Shown here in pieces: positions 1 to 11,849 of a stretch of DNA of 64,000 nucleotides. Under the pieces are notes generated by a model that worked only from the letters and a program-made list of their open reading frames with translations, had not been told where the DNA came from and made no database searches. Origin of the DNA: Platycnemis pennipes (taxonomy: Eukaryota; Arthropoda; Insecta; Odonata; Platycnemididae); NCBI GenBank assembly GCA_933228895.1, contig OW121852.1:123375544-123439543 (forward strand). The letters are read 5' to 3'. Position 1 is the stretch's first letter. Each line of letters opens with the position of its first letter. The position numbers and the translations under genes were made by a program.

Positions 1-1370
1 AGGGGAATAAAAAAGATTCACATATAATCATAATCGTTTTTCTTTAAGCACAAAAATATTGTACACAATGTAAGTCCTAAAAAGTTATTCTAACTTATAA
101 ATCATAACATAAATATTTCAACGTGGAAAAAGCTATAAAATTTAACATAGGTACTTGTTGGTTAATATAATGAAAATAATTTTTTTTTTCCTTTTAAGAT
201 GGTCTATAATATTTAAAAAGGCTACTAGTCAATGACTTGATCTTGCGCCTATCTAGACCAAGCAATATGTTTACTAAAGGGAATATTTTCGAGATGAGGG
301 TTACGCCAATTCTTTATGTATGTGCATTGGACAGATAATACTACATAATGCGACGCTAAATCTCACCATTGTTGTCTTTCCATGAAAAATATTGTGTATT
401 CCTAAAAAAGAGGCATTGAAACATTAGAATTGTAATAGTTAGGCATTTAAGACTGCGTATGGAAGCATATACACATGCTAGGCAGTTGGTCACCAGATAA
501 GGGAGATGAGTTGAGATATTTTGCTCACTGTTCACTCCACAGATATGGTGGCTCACTCTCCCTCGACTTAGCGAAGGGAAACAGTGACAAGAATCTATCT
601 TTTATGCATATAAAATGAATCCGTATATAAAGGTGAAGAACCTCAGTTGAAGTGGGCGGCTTAGCATCTTTCACATCAGTTCCATGCGAGATTAGGTAAG
701 AAAGCTCTTTGTGTCCTTTCCGACGAAGCGTCAGTGTCAATCAAAAATAATATTTCAGCATTTAAAGCAAAAGGCATATTCAAAGACGATTAACATTGAC
801 TAAAAAGAAGGATTAGCCATATATCGTGCTTTGGGGAGAATAGGGGATTTTGGCGATCATAGAGGTAATGTTGGCGTCAGCCGCAAGAGCACTTAACTCT
901 TGAAAATAGCCGCTTTCTAGAAAGATGACTATTCCCAAGTTGTGACGGATTTTTCTTAATTTTTAACCATCAGCTAAGAATGTATAGTTCCACATTCCAT
1001 AAATTGAAAATAAAAATAACAAGCGAATCCTTAGAGCAACTTAGCGAGGGTACAAAGCTAAACGGTTAAACTCAAAGTTTTATCCTCATAGTGGAATCGT
1101 TGAAGAATTTTGGAGAAAAATTAATCTTTTTGGATAATATACTCCATCTCAATACCGTAGAGGAAAAGTAGTAATAAAAATCGGGTAGTCCGATAGTAGG
1201 TACTTTTATACAACTGGGAAGAGCAATGCTATGTTGAAAATCTGCTGTTTTGGGCGACCGTATACTGGAAATGGCATAGGTTGATGTTCATGTACACGCA
1301 TACATTCTTGAACAGCTCATATGTGCATTTTTTTATAAGCCTCTATCTTTTATCGTCAGTGGCGCGGACA
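1..1370. other. AT-rich stretch, no gene seen
   Basis: Frames are short and look like chance. I see no recognisable coding, RNA or repeat feature. Confidence 0.5.
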
Positions 1371-2210
1371 GATTTATGACGCGCCGTGACTTGCGATCGC
1401 CTCCACAAAACCCCCTCTCCCCCGTCCCCGACCCCCTCCCACAATCCGTCCCCAAAAAAAAGGCCCCCGAGGTCTCCAGGCCGTGAATCGTGAAGTGAGC
1501 ACGCCGGGAGTGGGAATGGCGCGAGGAGGGGATTGTATTTAAGCGTGCGGATTGCGAGTAGTGGGGGGAGTGTTGCGCTGCTCTGCTGGGGGTGGTTGAT
1601 TGAGGGTGGTGGCGCTATATGTGAGTTTGGGGGAGTTGGGGGTGGGGGCTGGATTATGGCAATGGAAGGGGTTGAAGGGGGTGGAAATGGAGGGGGAGGT
1701 AGGAGGGTGGGGGTTGGGAGACGGAGAAGGGGTGGCTCGGAGGGAGGTGGTGGCATTCGGCGGAAGTGGAGGAATATTTTATGGCAGCAGCGGAATTGAA
1801 ACTGCTTCCTTTTTGCGTCCCAACCCCCCTCCCTCCTCACTTTCCCTCCTGCCTACGCCACTTCCACCGCTTCCCGTCATCCCCCTCGCCCTCCCCTCCC
1901 TCGAGCCTCCTTCCCTCGCCCCTTGAGAGGCTTGATAAGTCCTGTGGGAGGTAACTCCCACCCTCTCTCTTACCCCACCCACCCTCCCCCGCTATCCCCC
2001 ATCTACTGCGCCAGTCTTCTCCTCCCCATCTCGCGCCATCCCCCGCCTTAATGCCCCCTATCATCCCCCACCTACCGCCGCCGCCGCTGCACACTTTACT
2101 CCTCCGTGATACCTTTGCCTTCTGACGCCCCATTCCCTCCCTCCCTCGCCGCGTTTCCCTCCACGACCGTTGGCGCCGCTGAGGGATCCTCCATTCCGGT
2201 TCATCAAGTT
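1371..2210. other. GC-rich block with strand-composition switches
   Basis: The plus strand is C/T-rich at about 1380-1480, strongly G-rich at about 1555-1790, then C/T-rich again at about 1800-2170. The open frames here, including a 165-codon minus-strand frame with a Pro-rich product, follow from this biased composition and resemble no family I know. Flanking DNA is AT-rich, so the edges are sharp. Confidence 0.6.
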
Positions 2211-2476
2211 TTAAACCCCGATCTTACTTTTCATTTTCATATTTCACAAATTCATGTCTCCAAGCTTTTGCGCTCCTCGTTCTGAAGAAAGTCCAAAGCC
2301 CCTTGGCATGATCCGTAAAATCCAAATGGAATCACGATCTAATTAGGAAATTAGAATGGAGATAATGATAGGGAAAGGTAAGGTGCTTAGGTGAAATGCA
2401 CTTGACACGAAAGGTTTAGTTAATTGGTGAATTGGCGTGATAATATCTCAGGAATAATCTATCTTCTTGTCGGAGA

Positions 2477-2890
2477 TCGGGTTGGTGTAGTGGCTAGAGC
2501 ACTGGCCCCCATTCTGAGAGCACGGGTTTGAATCCCGGAACGTGGATTTTTAATTGTTATACCGGTCCATACTCGAAAGACTTGCGGAGAGCACTTCGAG
2601 TCCAGGGCGCCGTCCGTCGGATGGGACGTTAAGCCATCTTTCCTTTGGTGCCTTTTGTTAAGAGCAGGCTAAGCTGCGTTGTTCGACGCTGTTGTTGTAC
2701 GCTGAGTTTTCTCTCCACCATTCCTTCGTTCCCTGAAAGCTCCTATCTTTGGCCAGTTACCCACCTATTCTCTCTGGGGCAAATTATCTCAGTAGTCGGT
2801 TGCCTCCTACAAAGTGTCGTTGGTGAGACTCACGTGGCTATGCCAAAGTATGTGACATATATGCCACTCCCAGGCTTTTGTTAACACTTA
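2477..2890 (+). mobile_element. tRNA-derived SINE, best copy
   Basis: A tRNA-like head starts near 2480 with an A-box-like stretch (TGGTGTAGTGGCTAGAGC), followed by a B box (GGTTTGAATCC) at about 2525-2535. The body contains CCGTCGGATGGGACGTTAAG near 2610-2635 and a GAGCAGGCTAA motif near 2660. The same body words recur in the pieces near 7.7, 21.4, 38.0 and 45.5 kb, which makes this an interspersed family. Such elements are transcribed by RNA polymerase III from the internal boxes and move using LINE enzymes. The 3' edge is uncertain; no clear target duplication was seen. Confidence 0.8.
2481..2536 (+). promoter_or_regulatory. Internal Pol III A and B boxes of the SINE
   Basis: The A box lies near 2482-2500 and the B box near 2525-2535, about 30 bp apart as in tRNA genes. 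The B box differs from GGTTCGANTCC by a CG-to-TG change. Flanking bases (CGGG/CCCGG) could form a T-stem, but no full tRNA cloverleaf is present. Confidence 0.7.
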
Positions 2891-2899
2891 TAACCAATA

Positions 2900-3360
2900 A
2901 ATTGAATTTGCATAACGTTAACATAGCCATATACGGTCCCTGTGCAAGTAAAATGATGTTTCACTCCCTGCCATGCACCCAAACGGTGACTCTTAGGGTA
3001 TAACGTAGACGTAACGTAACAATTTTTTTCATGGTTTGACGGGATAAAATTATGTTCCGCATAAAAACATTGTGAATTATATGTGGTAAATACGATAACA
3101 AGGAGTTAGAAAGTGAGGAAAACACAAGGTTGAGGGTTGAAAATTTTATCTCACCCTTGCATGTCGTGTTCCTAATTCTAGAAAATATTTTAACTTTATT
3201 GGAGTGGCATACACTCAGCGCCGGGAGCATTTGCAGTCCGAGAATGCATAGAACATCATGCTCATAAAATCCTAACTTTTCCTAATCCTAATTTTCAAAG
3301 TTTATGATGCCTATGCAAAATCGACTTTTTTTCATCTGAACAGCCGAAAATTCTCGCAAA
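2900..3360. other. AT-rich gap, nothing recognised
   Basis: No motif or repeat match was found in this stretch. Confidence 0.45.
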
Positions 3361-3364
3361 CGTA

Positions 3365-3715
3365 TCCATGCACCCTTTTTGGTTGCGCTTATGGAACCCA
3401 CTGTTCTTTCTTCCCTCTCCAAACCCCCCGTCACTCCGCGGCCCCCCTTGTTTGCCCTGTAAGGGCTGCCCCTCGTGTCCACCCCTTCCCGCGGCCTCTC
3501 TCTCAGCCCCCACTCGAGTGACTGCCCCCGTCCACGCCAACTCACATTTAATTTCCCTCTCCTCGCATCCACTCTCGCCAGCTTTGTCCATCTCCCACCC
3601 TTCCATTTCCCTTGTCTCCACTCGGGGATCGGGAACAACCCGATACGGGCCGCGTCCGAATCGGAATGCGAGAAACGCCCTCCCAAGCGACGCCCCTTCT
3701 CTGGATGATACCAGC
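3365..3715. other. GC-rich, pyrimidine-rich block
   Basis: The plus strand is C/T-rich with several CpG dinucleotides. Overlapping frames of 148-170 codons on both strands are mutually exclusive and low in complexity, so I do not call a gene. Confidence 0.55.
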
Positions 3716-3893
3716 GGTACGAGCGCATTTCCATTACAGAATATAGGAATAATATCAGAATACTGCGAATGTGTGCAATTCCTAAGTTTATTAAATGAAA
3801 TTTCCATCCTTTAATTTAGGCATTTCGCAAAGGGGTGGTTACAAGTCTAGGATTTGAACTCCACAACTAGGTCATCCTTGATGGACCGTACGC

Positions 3894-4578
3894 AAAAAGG
3901 GCGTTTACTCAGAACCGGAACTGCAATTTTATGCGCGAAACCGTTAGATTGTAATGAAAAATAAACCTCTGTGGAAAAATTTACCTTCTGATTAGAGCCG
4001 TTCACTGAATTAAAGTTTATAATACGCAAAAGGTGACACTCACCGAACGAGCAGCACTAGAGAAATCTGTGTCACCCACCTCCTCTTCTTGGCTATCATG
4101 GCGAGAACGTGGTCGAAAAGTGGTGTAAAAGAGGGAAGGCCTGCGGAAAAAGTTCCAGTGCACCCTGTAAATAACCCCGAAATAAGTGAACAACGAAATT
4201 CACTAAGTACTTTCCGTGTATATTAAAACGTGAGTAATAGTGTACTGAAGTTTATATACTTTTCCCCAATTTACAATGAAGTGGAATATGCAACGTCTTT
4301 CGAAATACCCCGCATAGTCTAGCAACCTCTTCCATTGGCAGAACCAGCTGTGTGTCCCCAATTGTGATTGGGCGAAGGAGCTGCGCTGTCTCAGTTGTCA
4401 TTGGACGAACAAGTTGTGACGCATGAATATTTCACATGCCCACTTTTCCGAAAGGGTTAAAAGCATCAATTTTTAGCTGCTTATAACTCGAGACTACTAC
4501 GTGACGGATCGAAGAACGGAAAAATACGGGTCTTTTTATTTTACAAACTCTATCAGATTCAGCAAAAAACAGTGATAA
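3894..4578 (+). mobile_element. R1 interspersed repeat, copy 1 (long form)
   Basis: Similar to blocks at 38.5, 45.8 and 53.0 kb. Shared landmarks in order are GGGCGTTTACTC, AAAAGGTGAC.CTCACCG, the phrase around TCAGCTGTG, CCCACTTTTCCGAAAGGGTT, and GGAAAAATACGGGTC followed by TTTTATTTTACAAA. This copy has the extra interior (about 4090-4330) that copies 2 and 4 lack. Its right terminal repeat is missing, the match fading near 4575. No coding potential. The class is unknown; a non-autonomous DNA transposon is suspected from the termini of the other copies. Confidence 0.75.
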
Positions 4579-4621
4579 ATTTTATTTACCTGGAAATGGT
4601 AATTGTCTTTTGAAATGTTTG

Positions 4622-4882
4622 TCTATGTCTACATAATACTCTTCAAGCAACCGTAAGGATGCGTGGCAGGGGGTGAAAAATTACTAGGCATTCATTATCA
4701 ATCAGAGAGAGAATTTAATAGCAAGCAGGTATTTAAAAACATAACTGTTCAGATTATACACTACTCAAATGAAGCAAAGACCCACAATGCTTCCACCCCG
4801 AGGAAAATATTTACGGGTAAGGATCTAACCTGCCATCTACGGTGCCTTGCAGGGTTATTCGTAGATGTAGTTGTAGAGGAAA
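4622..4882. mobile_element. Two-tailed LINE-end element, copy 1
   Basis: The left edge reads as the reverse complement of the LINE 3' tail (TGTCTACATAATACTCTTCAA, then GCGTGGCAGGGGGTGAAAAA). The right edge reads as the forward tail (CTTGCAGGGTTATTCGTAG, then ATGTAG). The two tails therefore point outwards around about 170 bp. Similar architecture occurs at 37.5 and 53.8 kb. Confidence 0.65.
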
Positions 4883-4889
4883 ATATTAA

Positions 4890-6595
4890 GGTGCAGTTAC
4901 GAGACACGTAAAATGTTACATATAACTGGCACTAAATTGTTAATTAATACAAAATGGTGTATTAGTTTTCCATTAATCAGTCATTTTTATAAATAAATAA
5001 ATAATAATATTCATATTTACAAGATCATGCTAGAGTTGATGTGTAAAAAGTGTTTTAGATTTCCTAGTACTAGCGTTAAAATGTTTCTAAGATTGTTCAT
5101 TCATTTTACACAAAATGGTAAAAACTCTAATTCTATTTTGCCAATGCAAGAGTCTACGACCATTCAGGCGATTATGGATTACAATTATCTTTTTTTTTAC
5201 TATAATTAAAGGTATCTTTTAGAAAGATGCAATCCAGATTCCTTACAGAGAAGCTATTCCTCGGATTGATGGCAGGGAGGCGTTCAAGAGGGTTCAGGAC
5301 AGCGGCTGTATGGTGAGAGGTGATGAGTTAACTCAGTTGTTACCATTTCGTCGGTTACCATTACAGTACAGTTTGACTTTGAGCACTGCCGTGGAAAATA
5401 TTGCCATGCAAAAGTACGTACAACCAATCCATTTTTACAATAGGATAGTGGAAGTCGTTACTCTAGTGTACAAATGCTCATGTTTCTGTATTTCCAATTG
5501 AAAATAATAGGAAAAATTAGAAGTGGCCTTTGAATAGCTGTATGTCACTTTCGATATCATTGTTGTTTCCATCTTGTTGCAATCGAAATGTAGCTTGGCA
5601 GAATTCAGTACATTTATTCTCCATGGAGTTATGCAGGAAAAAAATTATCAGACAAAAAATGAGCAAAGTATGATACTTTAAAGCTATTAATAATTATGAA
5701 AGCTGGTCAAAAACGTGGAAAAATAACTCAGGTTAAGGAGTGAGCAACTGTAACCCATATTATAAAGTGGTACTTCAGCTCGCCAAGCCAATGAATAAAT
5801 AGGCAACATGCTTGCCATAGTTACCACGACTGGACCGGAAGGATTGATTTCACGTTATCCCAGTAGACCAGGGCTTCAATCAAAACCAAACCTTTATTTG
5901 ATTAGGATAATTTTAATTTATTTCACTTTAATAGCAAAGGATTTTTTTAAAATCCCAACGTACCATAAATTTTTGTTTAACCTGTTTCAAGGCTGGTGAT
6001 AAGTCAACTAAAAATCAATTAAAATGATTATGAGTATTTAATTGCAGCCATTACGAAGCATTTAATGTTTTAAACCCTCCAGGATAGTGGTTCCCAAGCG
6101 GTATGCCGCGTTATTTCAGGATGCCGGGTTACAAGTGATGTAGGTTCCGCGAGGTTATTGCGGGTAAACGAAAAATGATTTTGCAAGACCAAATTCTTTC
6201 TCAAATGCTTACTCCCACGCCTGACAGATGGTGAAAATAATTGAAGCACTTCTTCCAAACAAAGGAATAATTATTGTAAAGTGCCGATTATCCTTGGTAA
6301 TGCATAGGGAAGCCCAATTGGATAAAAAAAATTTTGAAGGTTGCCTAAGGGTGGTAAACTCACTCTACATAGTGTCACCAACGTAAAAGATGAGAATCAC
6401 TGGCTTGTACGATCAAGATAAGCAATCAAGCATAGAATTCTCCACGAAAGTGGCGCAGTCATTACTGGGTAGAAGGAAGGTAGATTTGGGTTTGTATGCG
6501 TTTACCAGAGGTAGAAAGGTGCTGACGAGACAGTTGCATACAAATTAAAGAAAGGTTAAGGGAGAGGTTGATATTCAGCGTTGCTTCGTAATCAC
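4890..6595. other. Gene-free AT-rich stretch
   Basis: Only short frames are present, none resembling a known protein. No tRNA-like boxes or clear inverted repeats were seen. Confidence 0.45.
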
Positions 6596-6599
6596 TGCT

Positions 6600-7110
6600 C
6601 AGTGGGAGATGACGCTGAGACGTGAGAAAGTCAGTGAAATCCAGCGAGAGGTAACGCCCGCGACCTTGGCCGTGGCAAGCGAGGAAGTACGTGTCCCATT
6701 GCGCGCTACTGTGCTTTTAACAACCCCGGCGTTGTCATCTCGGCATGCTACGAGCGGAAAATCCCCGAAGGTATTTGGAATCGGGGGAGGAACGGCGTCT
6801 GGGGACATTCTTGCTTTACATCCGCGCCCGAGGAAAATACGGAATTTAGGCGCGATATGCCCTCCCCGGGAGCGTCGAAATGGAACAGCCGTCCCCCACT
6901 CACCCCCTCCCTCTCCCCGCCCTTACCTCTCCACCCTCGCATTCTTTTTGAACACAATCCCTCCCCCTCATATGCCATTCTTTTTGAGGGCTCCTCTCTG
7001 CTTTTTCCATCTTCAACCCCCTCCCCCCTCCTCCTTTTGTGATCATAATAAAACCCTATGGGCTCCTTATGCTCTGCCCCACTCGTCCCCCGTTTGCGTA
7101 TCCCCATAAG
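6600..7110. other. GC-rich block
   Basis: CpG-containing at 6600-6870, then a C/T-rich plus strand at about 6890-7060. Frames of 166 (plus) and 119 (minus) codons overlap each other, so they are composition-driven and no family is recognised. Confidence 0.5.
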
Positions 7111-7571
7111 AATAGGATTGCCTTGGGATCTTTTGTCTCCGCTCTTTGTCCCGAGCCATCGAGCGCTGACTCCTGCTGCGTTTCTTTTTCCCGGAGATTG
7201 ATTGGTTGACCGATTATCTTCCTATTTGGCTCCATGCGGAATAAAAAAAAGAAGGCCGTGCGCGCATTTGCATCGGAGTGTTATGGGAACAACGAAGATG
7301 ACTAACTGCCGAAGAATATAGGCACTCAAATCAATGTTTGGCTATTTCTTTATGTTCTTTTTGCTAGTCAGCTCGGGAGCAATGTCTTTCTCCTGTTGAG
7401 AGAGTCGGTTTTTGATGTGGTTGAGAGATGTATTCTGATTTTGAGTGGCAGTATATGTAAAGATCGTGAAATATTCTATTGGTAAGGTATTGGTTTATCA
7501 TAAAGACACCTTATGATTCCCGGAAACTAAGCGGTATCATAATGTATGTTAGTGTATATTTGAGGACGGGG

Positions 7572-7800
7572 ATTAGGCCTCCCATCTAGGAAGCTCAGGT
7601 TCGAGTATCGGCAGCCGCAGGAGGTTTCATTGGAATTCCGGTTCCCACTTCACTGCTGTGTAGAAAGCTCTCTAAAGTCTTTTGCACCGTCCCATTGGAG
7701 CGTTGAAACTATGGACCTCCCCTGGGCTTCTTTCGTTGTGAGCAGGTTGATCCCGACGCCGGGTTTCTCTCCTCCCTTCCTGCGCTACCAATAAAAATGC
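7572..7800 (+). mobile_element. Diverged SINE copy
   Basis: A B-box-like AGGTTCGAGTATC lies near 7608-7620. It is followed by SINE body words: an AGAAAGCTCTCTAAAG stretch, a CCCATTGGAGCGTTGAAA segment (counterpart of the GGATGGGACGTTAA segment), GAGCAGGTTGAT and CGACGCCGGGTTTCTCTCC. The last phrase matches the pieces near 21.4, 38.0 and 45.5 kb. The A box is degraded. Confidence 0.7.
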
Positions 7801-9777
7801 CAACTATACGACACTACTCAGGACTCTTAGTTGAGCAACCCACCAAACAGCTGGTTGCAGTCCTTAAGACAACAAATGCTATTTGTGAAGGTTTCTTTTC
7901 CAAACCTCTTTCATTACAGAGAATATTTAATTCATTTTCATTCCTTAAAAATAGGGTTTGCGACATGGTAGTGCTATGGATATGATATCAATGGTGCTTA
8001 GCACTTAGCAGACACCCATAATGTGTGTGTCAAGAAGAAAAAAATCTTTCTTGGAAGCCAAATGTGGTATGTAAAGTATCCTAATTGTTAAATTTTGCTA
8101 TCCTTTGGGCATACTTAAGACTTGTGAGCTCCACTCTTCCCAACAAATTCCACCTTTGTGTTGGGCGCAGTGGTTGCTTATTTAGGCTCGTAAAAATAAT
8201 ATAATTCATCCCAGCCTTATGGTAGCATAAAGGTATAGCATACAAGGTCTTAGGAAGACCAAAAGTACTTAAGCATTTCCTTAAATTACATTGATGAAAA
8301 TTATAATGAGAAATAATCAATGATATTTAAATTTAATTAAGTGAAATTACACTTACATATGCAATTTATGAAGCATGTTATACTTTGATAGCCTGCAATA
8401 TTAATTTTGTGAGCTTGTGCAAATCGATAACTGCGTGGAGTAGTTGAATTCTTGTCTCTGTATTAAAAATGGGTGATTTTGATGGTTCGTGAGATTAATC
8501 CAGTATTGTTTTATAATACAAGACCCTATAAATTGAGACCATTTTTTAACAATAATACGTAAGTATGCTATCCAATACCTTATTGGTCTCTGTGAAGCTA
8601 TAAACTAAATTAGGTCCAGTTATGAAAATGAATCGCTTAAATGATTGAATTGTTGCCATTCCTCAAAGAGAACTCAAGTAAACTGTAAGCATTTATGGTA
8701 TTTTTTTCTTGTTTTTTGGCATTTTCTTACTTTAGATAATTCAAAAGGAATTTAAGACTACTGGTATTTGCAACAGTTGATACACTGTCATTTCATTCGT
8801 ATCTTTATTCTTCTATTTTTATATTTCTCCCATGCTACAGCCTTATTTATAACTAAAGTTTAATTATAGCCTAATTTCAGAGACGTTGCTATGCTATCTA
8901 AAAGATCAAGCATGTCATAAGTATTCTGTCGCGTTTTCAAGGAAATGAATAGCCCGCCATACTCCCCGCAGAGTTAATCCGAATGTGGAATTTAAATTTG
9001 GATGAAAGCCAATTCCAAAAGTTTGTCTGGTTTGGTATCTTGTGCGGGGCGTCCATTAATTTTGTTTTGATCTCCCTAGCTCGGAGCTCGGAAGGCGTCT
9101 GGATTTAGAAATAGTCGGAAATGGGTGGCGTTATCAATTGGCGAATGTTTATCTCAGAGATTCTGGGCCATTAATGGATTTTGGTGTGTGGAAGAGGGAT
9201 CTTCGAACGCTTAGTACACGTGAATCCTCTCGCTAACGTTTTCACTGAAGTTGAACTGGAGAAAATATCTTATAGCCTTTAACTTCACTAATAGACTAAA
9301 ATAATACTTTTTATGAATAGTGCGATTTCAGTGCTGGCATTTCTAAGGCGAAGGACTCGATTTTCCCTTCGTGAGCCCATGTTTATCTCCTGAAAATATC
9401 CTACATACTCGAATGGTCTTTATCGTGATAAGGAAGGAGTAATATTTTTTTCTGCAAGAAGAAAGTACAGTTCATCCTATTTTTTAAAATATTTTACTGT
9501 TGTAAATTTGCAAATTTATAACCTTCTCTCCGAATTCTGGGCATCATTTGCACATATTTATTATTTCGGTAAATTTTTCTCAGAGCAGTTTCAAAGTTCT
9601 TGGATACGATAAAACTTTTCGAAACTTCAAATACACTCGTTGCTAACCATGAGAACACTACTAAAGTAAACCACTGTAATTGGATACTCACGGGCGTTTG
9701 CATTCAGAAATATGACAATATAGTGCGTTTTACGAGTAATATATTTAAGGTATACGATTGCAATACATTTCTTTCAA
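7801..9777. other. Gene-free AT-rich stretch
   Basis: No convincing frame, RNA or repeat was found. A moderately GC-rich patch lies near 9035-9220 without recognisable coding. Confidence 0.4.
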
Positions 9778-9820
9778 CACTAAAGCAGCCGAGCTTCTCT
9801 ACCAGCCTAGAACAGCCAAC

Positions 9821-9837
9821 GGAGCCATTTTGGCTCC
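9821..9837. repeat. Subterminal palindrome of the piggyBac-like element (left)
   Basis: GGAGCCATTTTGGCTCC is a near-perfect 17-bp palindrome just inside the left end. It is preceded by CTAGAACAGCCAAC, a second copy of the terminal word. Confidence 0.8.
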
Positions 9838-10309
9838 GTCACTAATATCATGTACTTGGGTGACCGAAATGATTAAATAACTTTATAAATATGGTATGCA
9901 TAATAATGCACTGTAATATTAGCTACTTTAGAATTCCAGACCAGCAACATTTTAGAAAATGTAGGAACTTCTGCATATTTGAAAATATTTATTTTTGTAC
10001 ACATGAATTTTGGCTATACTTTTTTGTCGGAGCTGCTCAAATTCTATGAATAACAGTTTGCCATAGTCTAATGGTTAGATTTTTAAACTTTACAACCAAA
10101 ACTGCGTTAATATAAAATTTGTTTATTGCATGATACATTTATGTCATTTGCATAGCGTTTTCTCATTGCACGTGCCGTAGGCGTATTTTTCGCTCACTTG
10201 AGATTTCCCTATTCCGTGATTTTTTTACAATTCTTCTTGACCTGACAATAGATTTACTTGTCTTCTACCTTTTCTATAGCACTTTCGTTACATCGGAATG
10301 GCAAGTTAA

Positions 10310-11000
10310 TACTACAAGAGTTGACATTCCCCGTTCTCAGTTCTTCTGCAAGTTTTGCAAACATTTACGTCGAGTAATCTGACGTCCTGTGACTGACAAA
10401 AAAATTACCCAAGAATTTATTGCTGCTTAGTCAAGCAGCTTGTTGAATGTATGGATAGGCCATCGGCGTGTTCATGCTCGCACTGAGTATTTTCTGGACA
10501 TTCGATCGACAATATCCACCTCATAATTAGTGCTGTTGTAATATGTGCCTGTTTCTGGGGTCATTTTCTCATTGGTAGCAACATTTACGGGTAAGTGCTG
10601 GGAACTCAAGAGGATTACCTTCTTTTAAGCTTTATCTTGGATCGCTGTAAGGGTAAAATTGTCGTTTTTAAACATTTTGGTGGTGTGCAGTGGCTCTTTC
10701 ATGTTGTTTATAAGTTGGGAATTTCTCTACGATTTCTGTTTACGGTTCCAATGATAGTTGTATATTTGCTAATCAGTTGCTTTGCTAGATGGAGAGAGGT
10801 GAAAAAGTTATCAGTTGTGACGTTGACTTCAATGTGGAAGTATGTCTCCATTCGCATTACAAGGAAATAAGATACCTGCTCATTACCTGGCCGAAATTCA
10901 TCCCTCCCTATATATGGGTAAACAATCAAAATTGGACACCTGCATTCACTGGGAAACAACTGTTTGTCTATCGTAACATTAGCACCTGGCTTGTAGCAGC
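10310..11000 (-). pseudogene. piggyBac-like transposase relic
   Basis: The family encodes a DDE/D transposase that cuts and pastes at TTAA. On the minus strand the first catalytic region reads NVTIDKQLFP (Asp codon 10966-10968). The second reads VTTDNFFTS (Asp codon 10810-10812), followed by IIGTVNRNRREIP. The third reads YNSTNYEVDIVDRM (Asp codon 10514-10516), then TRRWPIHTFNKLLD. Asp1 and Asp2 are only 52 codons apart, against 78 in the Trichoplusia ni enzyme, so the stretch between CRCP and PYIGRDE has been deleted. The frame shifts between Asp2 and Asp3, and stops lie at 10472-10474 (TGA) and 10427-10429 (TAA). The longest open piece is 10708-10959. The N-terminal half is not readable. 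Recognition is by motif; no search was run. Confidence 0.85.
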
Positions 11001-11620
11001 CACGGCAATTTGATATAAACTGAGTGAACGTGTTGTTTTTTCATCTAGCTTGAGATATTTTTTTAATTTCGCGAAATCTGTGACGGGGCATGGTTTTCCT
11101 GAAGAAAGGTAGTCTTCAACTATCTGACCATAAAGAGTAAAGGGTGATCTCTGGCTCCACTTATACCTCGAGCATACAAAATAGATAATTTTCCAAGAAA
11201 AGAAGTTCGTGCCTCTTCCGAACCGATCTAGATTTCACGGCGAAAGGTAGATGACTGAGTGATGAAAATCCTGTTTGGACAATGTTAATGCGAGAGTGAA
11301 GCGATTTAAGCAATTACCCAATTATTTGAGCTACTGAATTCTGAAACTCTGAAAAGATACAAAATAAACACAATCATTTTTAGGGTAACTCGGATTCTAC
11401 AGCTTCTTGATGTCATTTCAAAGACATTGTGGTGTAATGAGTGCCACATATGTGTTTCGATCATTGGTTTCGATAGTATAAATGGAAAAAAGGAGTAGAT
11501 TATCGAAGTTAACTAAAATATACCCTTGATACAATGTAAATAATGTAAATATACGTAGTTATTTGATGTTTGCAGCAAAATCTACGCTTTAAAAACTCAA
11601 TGGCATTCACGGTTCTCTAT

Positions 11621-11637
11621 GGAGCCAAATTGGCTCC
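11621..11637. repeat. Internal subterminal palindrome
   Basis: GGAGCCAAATTGGCTCC lies about 205 bp inside the right end. On the minus strand it is preceded by CTCGAACGGTCAC, a diverged copy of the left-end CTAGAACAGCCAAC. Confidence 0.75.
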
Positions 11638-11809
11638 CGTGACCGTTCGAGGCAAATTACCTTTTTTCTGATGAAGTACTCGCAATGAGCCACAGATATT
11701 TTTTCAGTGGCATTGCCATCAAAATTAATTAAAAGTCAGAAAAAATTATGATTATCAAGTGTGCTATCAAGTAATAAAGAACAAAAATAATTCTCTTGAA
11801 AATCTAAAT

Positions 11810-11826
11810 GGAGCCAAAATGGCTCC
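11810..11826. repeat. Subterminal palindrome (right)
   Basis: GGAGCCAAAATGGCTCC sits directly inside the right terminal repeat, mirroring the left-end copy. Confidence 0.8.
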
Positions 11827-11849
11827 TTCGGCTGTTCTAGTGTTAAACA

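Larger units (their letters stand above)
9778..11842 (-). mobile_element. Decayed piggyBac-like transposon
   Basis: The ends form imperfect inverted repeats: CACTAAAGCAGCCGAG from 9778, and CACTAGAACAGCCGAA read on the minus strand from 11842 (13 of 16 bases match). They are flanked by TCAA (9774-9777) and TTAA (11843-11846), as expected for the TTAA target of piggyBac with one substitution. Subterminal palindromes lie at 9821-9837, 11621-11637 and 11810-11826. The interior carries a broken transposase on the minus strand (separate entry). About 2.07 kb in total. It is inactive. Confidence 0.85.

Noticed and set aside
1343..1840. 165-codon Pro-rich minus-strand frame as a gene
   Set aside because: Low-complexity product created by one-sided base composition, with competing frames on the other strand.
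3295..3814. Overlapping 148-170 codon frames as genes
   Set aside because: Several phases are open on both strands at once, as expected of stop-poor GC-rich DNA. No motif.
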